From Leptodactylus fallax (Eukaryota; Chordata; Amphibia; Anura; Leptodactylidae), in assembly GCA_947044405.1 (NCBI GenBank), contig CAMRHE010000503.1, forward strand, positions 893,501-957,500: a stretch of 64,000 nucleotides of DNA. The letters are read 5' to 3'. How positions within the stretch are numbered: the stretch's first letter is position 1; each line of letters opens with the position of its first letter. Positions 33,796-45,211 of this stretch are shown here, piece by piece. The notes under the pieces are model-generated. The model had not been told where the DNA came from. It saw nothing but the letters and a program-made list of their open reading frames with translations, and did no database searches. A program made the translations under genes and the position numbers.

Positions 33796-34149
33796 AAGAG
33801 GTAGCAGGGGCGGGATCGGAGGTAGCATTGTTTATACAATGGTCAGACAATTCTGTAATAGAGGTTACTGTCATTACACATTTATAAAGCTGTATGAGCC
33901 ATCACCAGTCGTGTCCTTTAACATGCAGATGGTGCCTGGACATATAAAGTTAGTCTGATACGGCATCATATCCTGTGAGGTAATGTTGAAGTATAAACAG
34001 AGGAGGGTACGTTTTTATGCAGCTGTATATAAATATCTCAATCCCGATTGTGTTTTCAACCAGTGATATCTCTGGAAATAGAAGCACTTTTCTATGTTTT
34101 ATAATGCCCGAGATATAACTGCTTGAATTCATCCTCTTCCCTGCACAAG

Positions 34150-34352
34150 CCTGTACACCATACACCAGTGTTTCCAAACTTTTTCAGACTCAGGGCACCC
34201 CTGGAGAAAAAAAAAAAATCCAGGGTACCGACACCAAATACAAAAAACTTCCTAAGGAAGCAGATAATATTGCGAGATGGCCTGATGCAGTCATCTTCCC
34301 TACCAGAGTGTCCAGGTTTCCAAGACACCCCTGTTGGGAATCATTGCCGTAC
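34150..34352. repeat. palindromic repeat with CCAGTGTTTCCAAAC ends
   Basis: Left end CACCAGTGTTTCCAAAC, right end CCCTGTTGGGAATCATTG: diverged inverted termini. Inner words CAGGGCACCCCTGGAG and CCAGGTTTCCAAGACACCCCTG are also related. No coding. Confidence 0.5.
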
Positions 34353-35007
34353 ACAATGAGAAGCAGGGTGCAACTCTCAATAGTGAAGCAAGGGAAACAA
34401 TAAAGAAATGCAGGATTTTACAGACAGGAGCCAAAATATTGTTCATACTGCAGAGGGATAATCTGCTTTCCTTATCTCTCAGTTTATCTCAATAAGGAGT
34501 AAATGTAGAGTTGCTGCATTTCTAGTCTTACATTGAAATTAATAGCACTTGCATTCTAAAGGTGAATGAAGCTCAAAAAATATAAGTGATTCCTCACGTG
34601 GGTGGTTTTTATACTTTCTTCTACATTAAGGCTACAAGTTCTCAGTGTTCTTTTTTGTATCATATATCTAATGCACATGGAAGGAGGAAAATCCTGCAAG
34701 CACAGTGATCTGATGAGACATTGATATTACTTGTAAGGGCTGGGGGGGAAACAAAGGACCCCGGTGAAGTAGAGCCCTGGTGATGCGTGGCAATAATTGT
34801 ATATTGGTGTTTATATAGATGCTTGACTTCACTACTGTTATATCCACAGACTGCAGAGTAATGATGGAATATTTCAACATCAATGACGATAGTGTTTCAT
34901 CATTTTTAAGAGTTTCACTTCATAAGATGAATCTTAAATATCAGCTGTTACAATAGACACCTTGGCTTAAATAAAATAATTAATTGAAAGGTTATATTGT
35001 GAATTTC

Positions 35008-35400
35008 TTTAGGATAAGCCATACATATCTGATCAGTGAGAGCCAATAGACGGCGCCTGCATGAATTTGCTGTATTGGGAAGCTTCTGATGTCTGTACTA
35101 TTCACAGCATGGATTCAGAAGCAGTGTGCTCCAGTCCCTGCATAGTGGCTGTGCACAGGTACTGCAGCTCAGCTTGTATTGAAGTCAATAGTAGCTGCAC
35201 TGATGGCATCCGGCCACTATACAGGACATGGAGGCTACTGCTTCCAACACCCTGCTGTGTATATTATGGGCACGGTAAACAGCCCCATACAGCTAATCTG
35301 TTCAGGGACTGCCTGTCAGCTCCCCATCAATCAGAAATTTATGGTCTATGCTATGGATAGGCCATAAAAAATAAGTCCTGGTCAACCCTTTCAAACAAGG
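35008..35400. repeat. palindromic repeat remnant (GGATAAGCCATACATATCTGATC)
   Basis: Left words AGGATAAGCCATACATATCTGATCAG are mirrored loosely by CTATGCTATGGATAGGCCATAAAA. A related left end is at 53200-53225. Confidence 0.45.
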
Positions 35401-35796
35401 GTACCTATAAATATTAACACCTGGGTAAAATACTACAATCATTGAAGGTCAAGATGGTGAAAGTTTTGTTGAATTCAGCGCACTGCCAGTATGTGCCCCA
35501 GTTGCAGAGATAATGGTACCATTAATTATGGCAACAATATCCCTGCACTGTCAGAGAGGCCAGCCTCATACTAAAGCATGGTGAAGAGCTTCTCCCCTGA
35601 CGATACACTACACTTCCATAGTCTTGTACTACCAAGGTGGGGCATTCCTCACTGACCAGCAATGACGCTAAGCTGTGAGACCCACCCCTCTGACAGTGCA
35701 GTATTATCAGTGCCGAAACTAACAGCACCGTTATCTCTCCAGCCGGGACACATACGGGCAAAGCAGACAGTGCAAAGCTTTCCAACCATATATAAC

Positions 35797-36040
35797 ACCA
35801 CCAGTGTTAGTGGAAGAGTGATGAAATCAGCTGATACCTTTTAGAGGCTAAATGAGTATATTTGATGGTAAGCTTTTGAGAGTCTAGCTCTCTTCTTCAG
35901 ATATGGTGAACTAGACTCTTGAAAGCTTACTATCAAATACACTCAGTTAGCCTCTAAAAGGTATTGCCGGATTTCTCCACTCTTCCACTACTTTCTATGG
36001 CTAACATGGTACAACATTATACTACTACCACCAGTGTTAG
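35797..36040. mobile_element. fold-back element between 14-bp direct repeats
   Basis: ACCACCAGTGTTAG flanks at 35797-35810 and 36027-36040. Between them two arms of about 80 nt (35808-35887 and 35911-35990) are inverted copies: TAGTGGAAGAGTG...CCTTTTAGAGGCTAA...AGAGTCTAG against CTAGACTCTTGAAAGC...TTAGCCTCTAAAAGG...CACTCTTCCACTA. The loop is 23 nt. Confidence 0.85.
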
Positions 36041-36914
36041 ACCACATGAAAGGTCCTCTTAAAATCCACTGTGAGCCATTTGCCATCTGTTCTTTCCTGC
36101 TGGAAATGTTGCTTTTAATGTCATTATTAGTTTCCAATTATCATTGATTGAACCTTTTATCAAAAACTGAGGAGTAATCATTGATCTCAGATTATTTGTG
36201 TTAACAGCTAACAGGCTGAGGACTGGGGCTTGAGAAAAGGCAACCTTCTTATTGATTTTGACAGCTTGTGGCCACTGCTAGAACTGATCCATATACAGCC
36301 ATATACAGCTCCTACAGAAAACGTCAGCAATTGTATAAAGAGCAGATGCACCAAAGACTTTGATATAGCAGGGCTTTAATTGATGAAATTGCACCATGTA
36401 TTTATTGTGCTGGGATCAGTGCTCCATGGCCATTGTTATGGAGCACTTGTTCTAATTTAGGATAACCTTTAACTTGGATGTTTGTGCACACTGCAGCAAA
36501 AAAACTATCGTAATTGGGTGTAATACCGTCCATTCCATACAAGTAGATACAACCTGTTCAGACATCGGAAAGTAAAGAGGAATTTGAGGCAGACATCTGC
36601 CTCGGATTCTTCTTCATTTTCTGTCCCCGGCTCATGGTGTGGGATATCAGTATTCTGTTGTGGCTTCCACCGCTGATTAGGCCCAAATGAATGAGTCTAA
36701 CCAGTGGGGAGTCTCAAGCCGCGACCTCCGAATCAGCTGCAGAATCTGTGGCAAGGTCCAGCAGGACATTCTTTTTCCAGCTTCTTGCTGCAAATAGTTT
36801 CAATAGGAAGCAAAATGATGGAGGAATCTGCTGCTGATTTAGGGGTGAAATCAGCTACAAAATCAGTTCCATATTCCACTGTGTGAACAGGGCCTGATAC
36901 TGTTAATAGTGCCT
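36041..36914. other. non-coding; MITE end near 36880-36900
   Basis: Nothing coding. GCTGCAGAATCTGTGGCAAGG at 36736 and CCACTGTGTGAACAGGGCC at 36877 look like parts of a palindromic MITE that leads into the minisatellite. Confidence 0.4.
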
Positions 36915-38469
36915 CTCCACAGTGGCCCCCACACAGTATTATATGCTCCACAGTGGCCCCCACACAGTATCATATGCTCCACAGTGACCCCCACACAGTA
37001 TTATATGCTCCACAGTGGCCTCCACACAGTAGTCGCCTGTAGATCATGATGCTTCTTTTTTTCTCTAGCTGAAAAATCAGAGGAAAAAATCTGCTACTGA
37101 CTCATATGCTCCACAGTGGCCCCCACACAGTATTATATGCCCACAGTGGCCCCTACACAGTATCATATGCTCCACAGTGGCCCCCACACAGTATCATATG
37201 CTCCACAGTGGCCCCAACAGAGTATCATCTGCTCAACAGTGGCCCCCACACAGTATTATATGCTCCACAGTGGACCCCACACAGTATCACATGCGCCACA
37301 GTGGCCCACACACAGTATTATATTTTCCATAGTGGCCCCCAAACACTATCATATGCTCCACAGTGGCCCCAACACAGTATCATATGCTCCACAGTGGCAC
37401 CCACACAGTATTATATTTTCCACAGTGGCCCCAACACAGTATCATATGCTCGACAGTGGCCCCCACACAGTATTATATTTTCCACAGTGGCCCCCACACA
37501 GTATCATATGCTCCACAGTGGCCCCCAATACAGTATTATATATTTCACGGTGGCCCACACACAGTATCATATGCTCCACAGTGGCCCCCACACAGTATTA
37601 TATTTCCCACAGTGGCCCCCACACAGTATCATATGCTCCACAGTGGCCCCCACACAGTATTAAATTTTCCACAGTGGCCCCCAACACAGTATCATATGCT
37701 CCACGGTGGCCCACACACAGTATTATATATTCCACGGTGGCCCCCACACAGTATCATATGCTCCACAGTGCCCCCTACACAGTATCATATGCTCCACAGT
37801 GGCCCCAACACAGTATCATATGCTCCACAGTGGCACCCACACAGCATTATATTTTCCACAGTGGCCCCCACACAGTATCATATGCTTGACAGTGGCCCCC
37901 ACACAGTATTATATTTTCCACAGTGGCCCCCACACAGTATCATATGCTCCACAGTGGCCCCCAATACAGTATTATATATTCCACGGTGGCCCCCACACAG
38001 TATCATATGCTCCACAGTGGCCCCCATACAGTATTATATTTTCCACAGTGGCCCCCACACAGTATCATATGCTCCACAGTGGCCCCCAACACAGTATCAT
38101 ATGCTCCACGGTGGCCCACACACAGTATTATATATTCCACGGTGGCCCCCACACAGTATCATATGCTCCACAGTGGCCCCCACACAGTATTATATTTTCC
38201 ATAGTGGCTCCCACACAGTATCATCTGCTCCACAGTGACCCCCACATAGTATTATATGCTCCACAGTGGACCCCACACAGTATCATATGCTCCACAGTGG
38301 ACCCCACACAGTATCATATGCTCCACGGTGGCCCACACACAGTATTATATTTTCCACGGTGGCCCCCACACAGTATCATATGCTCCACAGTGGCCCCCAC
38401 ACAGTATCATATGCTCCACATTGGCCTCCACACAGCATTATATGCCCACAGTGACCCCCACACAGTATT
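36915..38469. repeat. 31-bp minisatellite array, about 47 units
   Basis: The unit is approximately CCACAGTGGCCCCCACACAG followed by TATCATATGCT, 31 nt. Units with TATCATATGCT alternate with TATTATATTTT, suggesting a 62-bp higher-order dimer in the main block. Four units (36915-37031) are separated from the main block (37102-38469) by 70 bp of unique sequence, and the same 70 bp follows the main block (38470-38538). The unit has no stop codon on the plus strand, so three frames stay open for hundreds of codons. Confidence 0.95.
37032..37101 (+). repeat. array-boundary sequence, copy 1
   Basis: About 70 bp beginning CGCCTGTAGATCATGATGC and ending TGCTACTGACTC. Near-identical to 38470-38538, with about four differences. 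Confidence 0.9.
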
Positions 38470-38538
38470 CGCCTGTAGATCATGATGCTTCTTTTTTCCT
38501 CTAGCTGAAAAATCAGAGGAAAACATTTGCTACTGACT
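38470..38538 (+). repeat. array-boundary sequence, copy 2
   Basis: Second copy of the 70-bp boundary. It continues into CAATGAAATGAATGGAAAAC and a MITE end CAGTGTGAACATACCCTAA at 38626-38644, so the array probably grew inside a MITE. Confidence 0.9.
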
Positions 38539-38867
38539 CTCAATGAAATGAATGGAAAACTTTTGAGGCATTTTTTGAGATGGATTTTGAGTCAGATTCT
38601 GCCTCAAAATCCACCTGCAAAAAACTCAGTGTGAACATACCCTAACGGTGCATTGCTCACATAGTGGCAGCCGCATATATCCAAAAATCTGCCTGGATTC
38701 TGTAGCCAATGATCGCAGAATTATACTATAATCATGCATTGTGCGATTATTGGTCGCCACATGTGGCTACCGCTATATAAATATACACCATGAAAAGTCT
38801 GTTCGCTCCTCATGGCTTCCTGCTGCTCTGGACACCTGGATTTGTGCTGGTCTTTTTATTCTTCCTA

Positions 38868-39125
38868 AGGCTAAGTTCACACCTGCGCCTTAACTCAGTT
38901 GGGGAATTCCATTCCCCATTCCGCTTGAAAAATGCAAAGTGGAAAGTATTGCAATCAGTGCTTTTCTGTCTGCATTTTCTGCCCTTTTCGGGCAGAAACT
39001 GAGCGGAAACCAGGCGGACCTCATTATAGTCTATGGGGTCCGCGGGTTTCTGCAGGTAACCGCTTTTTTAAATGGATTAGGTTTCCGTTCGGGGGGTCCC
39101 CAAGCGGACCCCCCCGAACCTAGTG
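38868..39125. repeat. palindromic MITE (GGCTAAGTTCACACCTGCG)
   Basis: Left end GCTAAGTTCACACCTGCGC and inner words ATTCCGCTTGAAAAATGC, GGGCAGAAACTGAGCGGAAACC, CTATGGGGTCCGCGGG, GGTTTCCGTTCGGGGGGTCC. The same words occur in opposite orientation at 58303-58559, so these are two copies of one family. Confidence 0.75.
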
Positions 39126-39272
39126 TAACTGGGTTGAAACCAAGAATGATCCCCTACAGCCCAGGACTGTGGAGTTGGTAGGTCAAACCACCAATCCTGA
39201 CTCCTCTATTTTTCTACAGCCCAACTCCTTCATAAATAGCTCACAGCATTCACCCTCATGTTAAAAACATGA

Positions 39273-40317
39273 TGTGTGGTCCCACTCCTCCCCCCCTACC
39301 CGCCACCCCCCTCCTGGGCCCAATCCGCTTCACTAGAGCTATTTGGCTTACTTGTCATAAAATTTTCCCACTGGCCTCACAAAATTCCTCTATGGTCTCC
39401 TTTCTTTTTAAACTTCTCCTCCCGGAGGGACTGACAGCGGCTATGGTGTACCCTTGGAGCAGGCTGGGTCTGTTCCATGTGGTTGACTTGATTGACCCGT
39501 CTACCTTGGAGCTTAGGCCTTTTGACTATTTTACTTCTACTCTGCGCCTGCCACGCACGGAATGGCTCCACTATCAACAAATAGCTAATTTTGTGTCCAC
39601 CCTATTTGGGGCCCCGCGGGTTTCTGTCCCTACCATTTTTGAGAGGTTGCGTAGGGCTGGCGTTTCTACGAAGGGTCTGATCTCAGCTATTTACTGCCTG
39701 CTCACCTCTCTGGAGGGGCAGCCCCCCAGGCCCATAAATTTATGACTCAGTGGAATGAGGCTATGGGCAGGCAGATCTCACCCACCCAGTGGCAGATTAT
39801 ATGGTCCCATGCAGCCAAGTCTTCTACCTGCATTACATTTCGTGAGACTCAATATAAGATTTTGATCCATTGGTATCACACCCCTGTTCTCCTGCATACT
39901 CTTAACCCGAGTATTCAACCTGTTTGTTGGAGATGCCTTTCTGAGATGGGTACTATATACCACATATTCTGGACCTTTCCCATGCTCCGCCCTTTTTGGA
40001 GGGAGGTCAAGGCCATGACTGATGTTCTCTTTCTCCAGGGAGTCCCTCTAGATCCCTTGGTTTACCTTCTTAAATTGCCGCCGCGACTCGTTAGCAAGAA
40101 GTGGTCTACACTCTTTCTGTATATTTGCACTGCGGCTAAGATACTGGTGGCTCTCCACTGGCGGAGTGTACATTCCCCCACAGGTTCTGAGCTGGTGACC
40201 TGTATCAAGGATGTTAGAAGTCTGGATTTCCTCACTGCCACTCTCAACGATAAGGTGGAGGTCTTCCAGTCTATTTGGTCCCCTTGGGATACATATTGTA
40301 GCCTCCAAGGTCTCTGA
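39273..40317 (+). pseudogene. LINE copy 2, ORF2 C-terminal fragment
   Basis: About 345 codons of the ORF2 C-terminal region in two frames. The first frame has LLGPIRFTRAIW, YPWSRLGLFHVVDLIDPSTLELRPFDYF and FGAPRVSVPTIFE, to 39742. A one-base frameshift follows near 39735, then QWNEAMGRQISPTQWQIIWS, SSTCITFRETQYKIL, and CWRCLSEMGTIYHIFWTFPMLRPFW near 39928, where the last Cys of the cluster is Phe. The stop is TGA at 40315-40317. Fewer breaks than copy 1, so it is probably younger. It lacks EN and RT and was never functional after insertion. Confidence 0.9.
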
Positions 40318-40517
40318 TCTCTCCTACCCCTCACCCTCCTTTTGTCTTGTCTTATCCTTCCCCCCTCCATTCCATTCTTTGTCTTGTGAGTTTTTCTTAT
40401 TCTTGTGTTGGTCTCTTATTCATGATGGTTTTGCTGTTATTGCTCTGTTTTTGTTTTGCAGTTTATTCCGTCTGTGTTGTTTTGTAACTTTTATAAAACC
40501 TTAATAAAAATTACAGT

Positions 40518-40543
<26 letters not shown>
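39273..40543 (+). mobile_element. L1-like LINE, copy 2 (5'-truncated)
   Basis: 3' 1.27 kb of the same family as 1-7196. It starts at the position equivalent to about 5944 of copy 1 (TGTGGWCCC) and ends with AATAAAAATTACAGTTT and a 24-nt A tail (40520-40543). ATGATG occurs at both the 5' junction and just after the tail, a possible short target duplication. The 5' truncation is typical of LINE insertion. Confidence 0.92.
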
Positions 40544-40548
<5 letters not shown>

Positions 40549-41221
40549 GAAGCAGTGTGAGGACTGAGGAGACATAGCAATGGCAGTATAAAATGGTGAT
40601 GATGATGCAGCCAGTCGGTGCCTCACTCACTCCTCACCTCCCAGTAGGGCAGCTCTGAACAGTCAGTGAGATCTCTCCCCCACACTCCTGACCCTGGGGC
40701 TGGGAGCTATAGTCACTTATTCAGATCCCAATCCCACCATATAAACGTTACACCATTTTGCAGCCTGTAGCATGTACTCACAGTCATATTAATGTCACAT
40801 GACACAGGCTTCTTCTCATCTCATCATGATTCTTCTGAAAGATTCTTCTTAGGGGCGGGACCAGATACCCAGGAGGGCGGGGCCAGATACCGAGGGGTGA
40901 AGGGCAATGGAAGAGCAAGGAGCAAGAGCAGCAGCAAACATTGGAGAGGTACTGCCTGGGAAGTCATAGCAGCCCATGCATTATTATATTATTATATATT
41001 ATTATATTACATCTGGAGCACTGAAGGGGCCATTCTACTGAGTATGAGGGCCAAATCTAGCACAGTATTGGCCAGAGTGAAAAATGGAGGAATTAGCACA
41101 AAAAATGTATATATAGAGGGAGAGAGATAGATAATGACATGAAAAATGTTAATAAAAATATCAGAAACTTGGTTGTTATGTTAAAATTTTGTGTGGATCA
41201 TTTTCTGGTGACACATTCCCT
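40544..41221. other. non-coding, no gene recognised
   Basis: It has a TTATTATATTATTATAT run at 40980-41009. Nothing coding. Confidence 0.35.
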
Positions 41222-42334
41222 TTAACCCCTTCCTGTTCTGTGCTGTAGTATTGCGTCATACTGACCATATAGCTAACCCTTTAGTGACTGGCCTCTTCTA
41301 GGCCTTGATGACCAAACCATTTTTTTTTGCTTTTTTCTGTTCTCACATTCCAAACCCTATAGCTTTTTTATTTTTTTGTCATTGTAACTGTATGAGAGTA
41401 TGTGTTTTTGCAAGACAAGTGGTAGTGTGTAATGGCACTATTTTGGGGTGCCATTGCCTTTTAATTCTATAAATTTTGTGCCATTAACTGTATGACTTAA
41501 ATAACCTGATAAATTTATTCACTGGGTCGATATGATCAAACTGATACAACATTTTTATATATTTTTTTTAAGTTTTACTGCTTGTGCAAAGTAAAAACTA
41601 TTTTTGATTTTAGATTGTGAGCCCTATAAGGGACAATATCTGTAAAGCACTGCACAATATGATGTCACTATATAAGTAAGCAAAATAACAAAATAATAAT
41701 AATTTTTGGTAATAAAACATTTTTTTCCCATCGCCACCATGCCTTAATTATTTTGTGTTAGGCTAGGTTGACAACTGCACTGGGATCCTGAATGACAGAG
41801 AGATGGACCACTAAAATAGCAGTTACACCCAGACAATGGTGGAACCTCATTACTACATTGGAGTCCGCCAGGTGTTTGTCGGGTGTCTGCCAGTTTCATA
41901 CTGAAACCAACGGAGAGAAAAGTCTTCCATGCAGGACTTTCTTTCCGACAATTTTTGGAGGTTTCTGCAGCAGAGTCTCCAACAGTGACTCCAGTGCAGA
42001 TGTGAACGTAGCCTTAACGGAATTGTGTGAGGGCTTATTTGTTGTGGGAAGACCTGATGTTTTTATTGATGTCATTTTGAAGAACAGAACGCTTTTTGAT
42101 AATTTTTTATAATGCTTTTTCAGTAGCCAACAGACCAAAAAATTCCAATTCTGGTATCATTTTTTTATATGTAGATTATTTTTACGTTGTTCAGAGTGGG
42201 GGTAAAATAATATAACAGTTGTATTGCTTGGGACCTTATGGCTGCACAAATATCCAATATGTGTGTTATGTTTTTATTTATTATGGTTTATTATTTATTA
42301 AACATTTTGGAATGGCGGAATTAATGTGTTAGGA
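41222..42334. repeat. decayed TTAA-type MITE complex
   Basis: Starts TTAACCCCTTCCTGTTCTG, and a second terminus-like CTAACCCTTTAGTGACTGGCC follows at 41273. Words such as TTTTTGCAAGACAAGTGGTAG, GGCACTATTTTGGGGTGCC and GTGAGGGCTTATTTGTTGTGG are characteristic of the large anuran TTAA MITE families (from memory). 41760-42017 is a separate palindromic insertion with GGCTAGGTTGACAACTGCA and GATGTGAACGTAGCCTTAA ends. Confidence 0.6.
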
Positions 42335-42335
42335 G

Positions 42336-42667
42336 ATCTTCATGGAGGAATGGGCCAACATACCAGCAACAGTGTGTGCCAACCTTGTGAAGACTTACAG
42401 AAAACGTTTGACTTCTGTCATTGCCAACAAAGGATATATAACAAAGTATTGAGATGAACTTTTGTTATTGACCAAATACTTATTTTCCACCATATTTTGC
42501 AAATAAATTCTTTAAAAATCAGACAATGTGATTTTCTAGATATGTTTTCTCATTTTGTCTCTCATAGTTGAGGTCTACCTATGATGTCAATTACAGGCCG
42601 GCCTCATCTTTTTAAGTTGGAGAACTTGCACAATTGGTGGCTGACTAAATACTTTTTTTCCCCACTG
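42336..42667 (+). mobile_element. Tc1-F: 3' end of a Tc1 element
   Basis: Carries the last about 35 codons of a Tc1 transposase ([20 protein letters not shown], then a [12 protein letters not shown] end near 42450) and the right TIR ending TTTTTTCCCCACTG, followed by TA. The 5' part is missing. Same family as 58961-59360. Confidence 0.88.
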
Positions 42668-42813
42668 TACATAGGGGGCTTTCATTAGGCCCCGGCTGCT
42701 ACGAAAAGGCATCGGACCTCTATCACAAAGCACAAATGAATGTTTTTTGGTCATCTTGCCTTCCCCCTAAAAAAGCAAAGTGACCGAAAAGTTGTACAGA
42801 CCAGACAATGGTA

Positions 42814-42955
42814 CTGTGATGAGTTATGTGTCTAGTTATGGTTTTCATTCATTGTAGGGGTTATGTCATGTTGTTTGTTGTGTAGTTGTCTGTTAGTAAA
42901 TCTTGCTGATTTTATACTGCAAATATCTGTTGTTTGGCAAGTAATATCTAAGTTA
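42814..42955 (+). repeat. direct repeat X, copy 1
   Basis: The series TATGTGTCTAGTTATGRTTTTCAT, TGTCATGT, GTTGTRTAG, CTGTCTGTTAGTAARTCT recurs at 43597-43639 and 44274-44340, where it is split by a solo LTR. The second copy is preceded by the purine run AAAAAGGGAG, so the pair could be LTRs of a very small retroelement. Confidence 0.7.
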
Positions 42956-43593
42956 GCGGGTCACTGTACCCAAAAAATATATTGTTCTACAATCTCAGAC
43001 TTGTGTATGGGTTGGTGAAACACCAAGACTTTGCTAAAAGCATGCCCTATTTACCTAGCTCTTCTATTGAGACAACTTGCCAGAATTTTCCAGTGGCACC
43101 ACAATCTGATGCCAGTGTGGAAAACCTGAAGTGTTTGGCAGAAGAAGTCTGATGAGGGAAGTGAACATTGGGTGAATAGGTACCCTGAACAAGGGGGATA
43201 TGGTACAAATGCAAGGACTGTTTACAGTCTGCCTGTGCAGGGGCAAGTTAACCCTCAAGTGGATATATTAGCCATGGGGTAAGAGGCTGGATTGCTTTTC
43301 TATGACCTATATGACTAGCAGATACCCATGGTATGCAAGTTCCACAGGAGTAATGTTGTTAGACCTGATTTAGGTCGGACTAAGACAATAATTCAGGTGG
43401 TTGATTGAGCAGAAACATAATAGACATTGGCAGATCACTCCATGGGAGCCTGTCACCGCAGCAGCAGGAAAAGGATCACCACTCCATACGGGAAAGACAT
43501 TGATCATGGTTTAAGAGACGGACTGCTATATGGTACCCCTCTAGATGCACCTGGGTTGTGACCTACTAGTAAAATCCGTGTCATAAAAAGGGA
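42956..43593. other. non-coding segment between direct repeats X
   Basis: No coding domain recognised. If X copies are LTRs, this would be the internal region of a TRIM-like element. Confidence 0.35.
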
Positions 43594-44345
43594 GTTACGA
43601 TGGGCTATGTGTCTAGTTATGATTTTCATTTATTATAGTTGTAACGTCCGTGCCCGTTCAGACTTCGACGCCATCCTCCGGCTGCATGCTATGGCACAGG
43701 AAGCATGTCCAGCTATGATTCCTTGCTTTAGGTTCTTGTAGTACCCTGTCTGAACACTGTCCTATTCCCTCACCTCTGTAATTGATTTTCCACCACACTC
43801 ATCTCTCTCACCTTTGTTTCCCTCTGCTCCTCTAATAGTTAATCTCAACCAATCAATCCTGGGGCGGGTTCTGACTTCCTATTTACAGCCCTTGGTTGCT
43901 GGCTATTGTGACTCTGTCCTCGCTAAGCGTTTCTCTTGCTATTGTATATTATTACTGACTTCTGACCTTTGACTTTTCTTCTGACTATTCTTTTGGATTG
44001 CAGTTATTGCAATTGCAATACTTCTTTGTCTCTCTGGCTTTAACCCTTGGCTTTCTGACTCTTCTTCCATGTTGTTTGTCTTGTCCACATTTTGTGTTGT
44101 CACTTATCTAAGAAGGGACTGGCACCCAGTTGTCCGCTGTAACGCAGGGCAGTGAGGCAAGTAGGCAGGGACAGGGGCTGGGTTGAGTATAGGACTCACT
44201 GTCTCTGTCATTCCCTTCCTCCCAGGTTTCAGCAGCAGCACTGGGGAATTGCTCAACTGGCAATTCCCTTACAGTAGTGTCATGTGGGTTGTTGTATAGC
44301 TGTCTGTTAGTAAGTCTGGCTGAATTGTGTGCAACTCCTGTGTTT
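43594..44345 (+). repeat. direct repeat X, copy 2, split by a solo LTR
   Basis: Continuous with copy 1 only if 43640-44273 is removed. This provides an internal empty-site comparison for the LTR insertion. Confidence 0.7.
43640..44273 (+). mobile_element. solo LTR related to Gypsy-A
   Basis: 634 bp, TGTAACGTCCGTGCC start and CCCTTACA end, as in the Gypsy-A LTRs. Shared inner words include GTTAATCTC, CTTGGCTT, TTGTCTTGTC, GTCACTTAYC and GGGACAGKGGCTGGG. The flanks ATAGT and GTAGT are a 4-of-5 match for a target duplication. No internal region is present, so it probably arose by LTR-LTR recombination. Confidence 0.88.
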
Positions 44346-44828
44346 AGTAATTCTAATTCCAATCCTCATCCCAGGATGCAGATGGTGAATTAGGTCCTGG
44401 GTATTACTTCAATTTAGAGGTCAAAGCAAAGAAGCCAGGAGGTTTTTTGTGTGGCTTCCAAACCAGACTACGTCAGGATACGGTGGCCCATAGCAAATTG
44501 TTTACTTTCTCAAAATGACATTTTATTTAGTAAAAGCAGAAAACATAATAAAAAATATATAAATTTAGTATTGTTGTAATCGTAATGATCGGCTGGAAAA
44601 AAACATCATTTCAATAGAGAGTGAACACCATAAAAACATAACACAAAAATGACAGAATTGTATGTTATTCTTTTCACATGGACCCCATCAAAAAACATTA
44701 ATAAAAGTTAATGAAAACCTTACATGTACCCCACAGTGGTGGCAACTAAAGAATAAACCCTGATATGGCTGTAGACAGAAAAATAAAGAAGTTAGCAAGG
44801 AGTGTCCCTTCTTAATGTGTGTCTCCCA
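44346..44828. other. non-coding; part of an inverted MITE
   Basis: 44510-44760 holds words such as CACATGGACCCCATCAAAAAA and ACCCCACAGTGGTGGCA that look like the reverse of the TTAA-type MITE interior. Nothing coding. Confidence 0.4.
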
Positions 44829-45211
44829 TGTGGTGGTGTTTCAGAGCGCCCTTGATGGTGACTGCAAATGAAGCACAGGAGACAGGGAGGCAGTTAAACA
44901 GGCAAGGTCCACGGCACAGTTTACTTAACAGATTTCTTTCTAGTCACAAACCAACATGGAGGCACATGCACTTACTTCAAGCAGGTTCCACTCATTTGGC
45001 ACTTTACAAATATAGACAGTAATGACAAATACTCTTCACCCCGTCCTTAAAGCTGGATAACGGCACAACCCCTTTAAGTTCTCTGACTCTTTCTATCATA
45101 GTGATCTAGAAATTTTCCTCACTGGTACAGCAGTGGAGATATTTGACATAAAGCAGTTACAAAAAGTCTTACTCTGCATGGTGACATGGGGCTGACTGTT
45201 GTAGCCCTAAC
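44829..45211. repeat. direct repeat Y, copy 1
   Basis: Series TGTGGTGGTGTTT, GCCCTTGATGGTG, CAGTTAAACAGGCAA, GGCACAGTTTACT, ACATGGAGGCACATGCACTT, CTCTTCACC, CTCACTGGTAC, CAGTGGAGATA, GGTGACATGGG. All recur in the same order in 45651-46032. Confidence 0.8.

Noticed and set aside
36915..38469. CRISPR array
   Set aside because: The whole 31-bp unit repeats without distinct spacers, and the setting is a vertebrate genome.
37106..38485. Open frames of 185-291 codons with a repeated peptide as a repetitive protein gene
   Set aside because: They exist in three forward frames at once because a 31-bp unit without stops cycles through all frames. There is no promoter, unique N-terminus or codon bias, so it is a minisatellite artefact.
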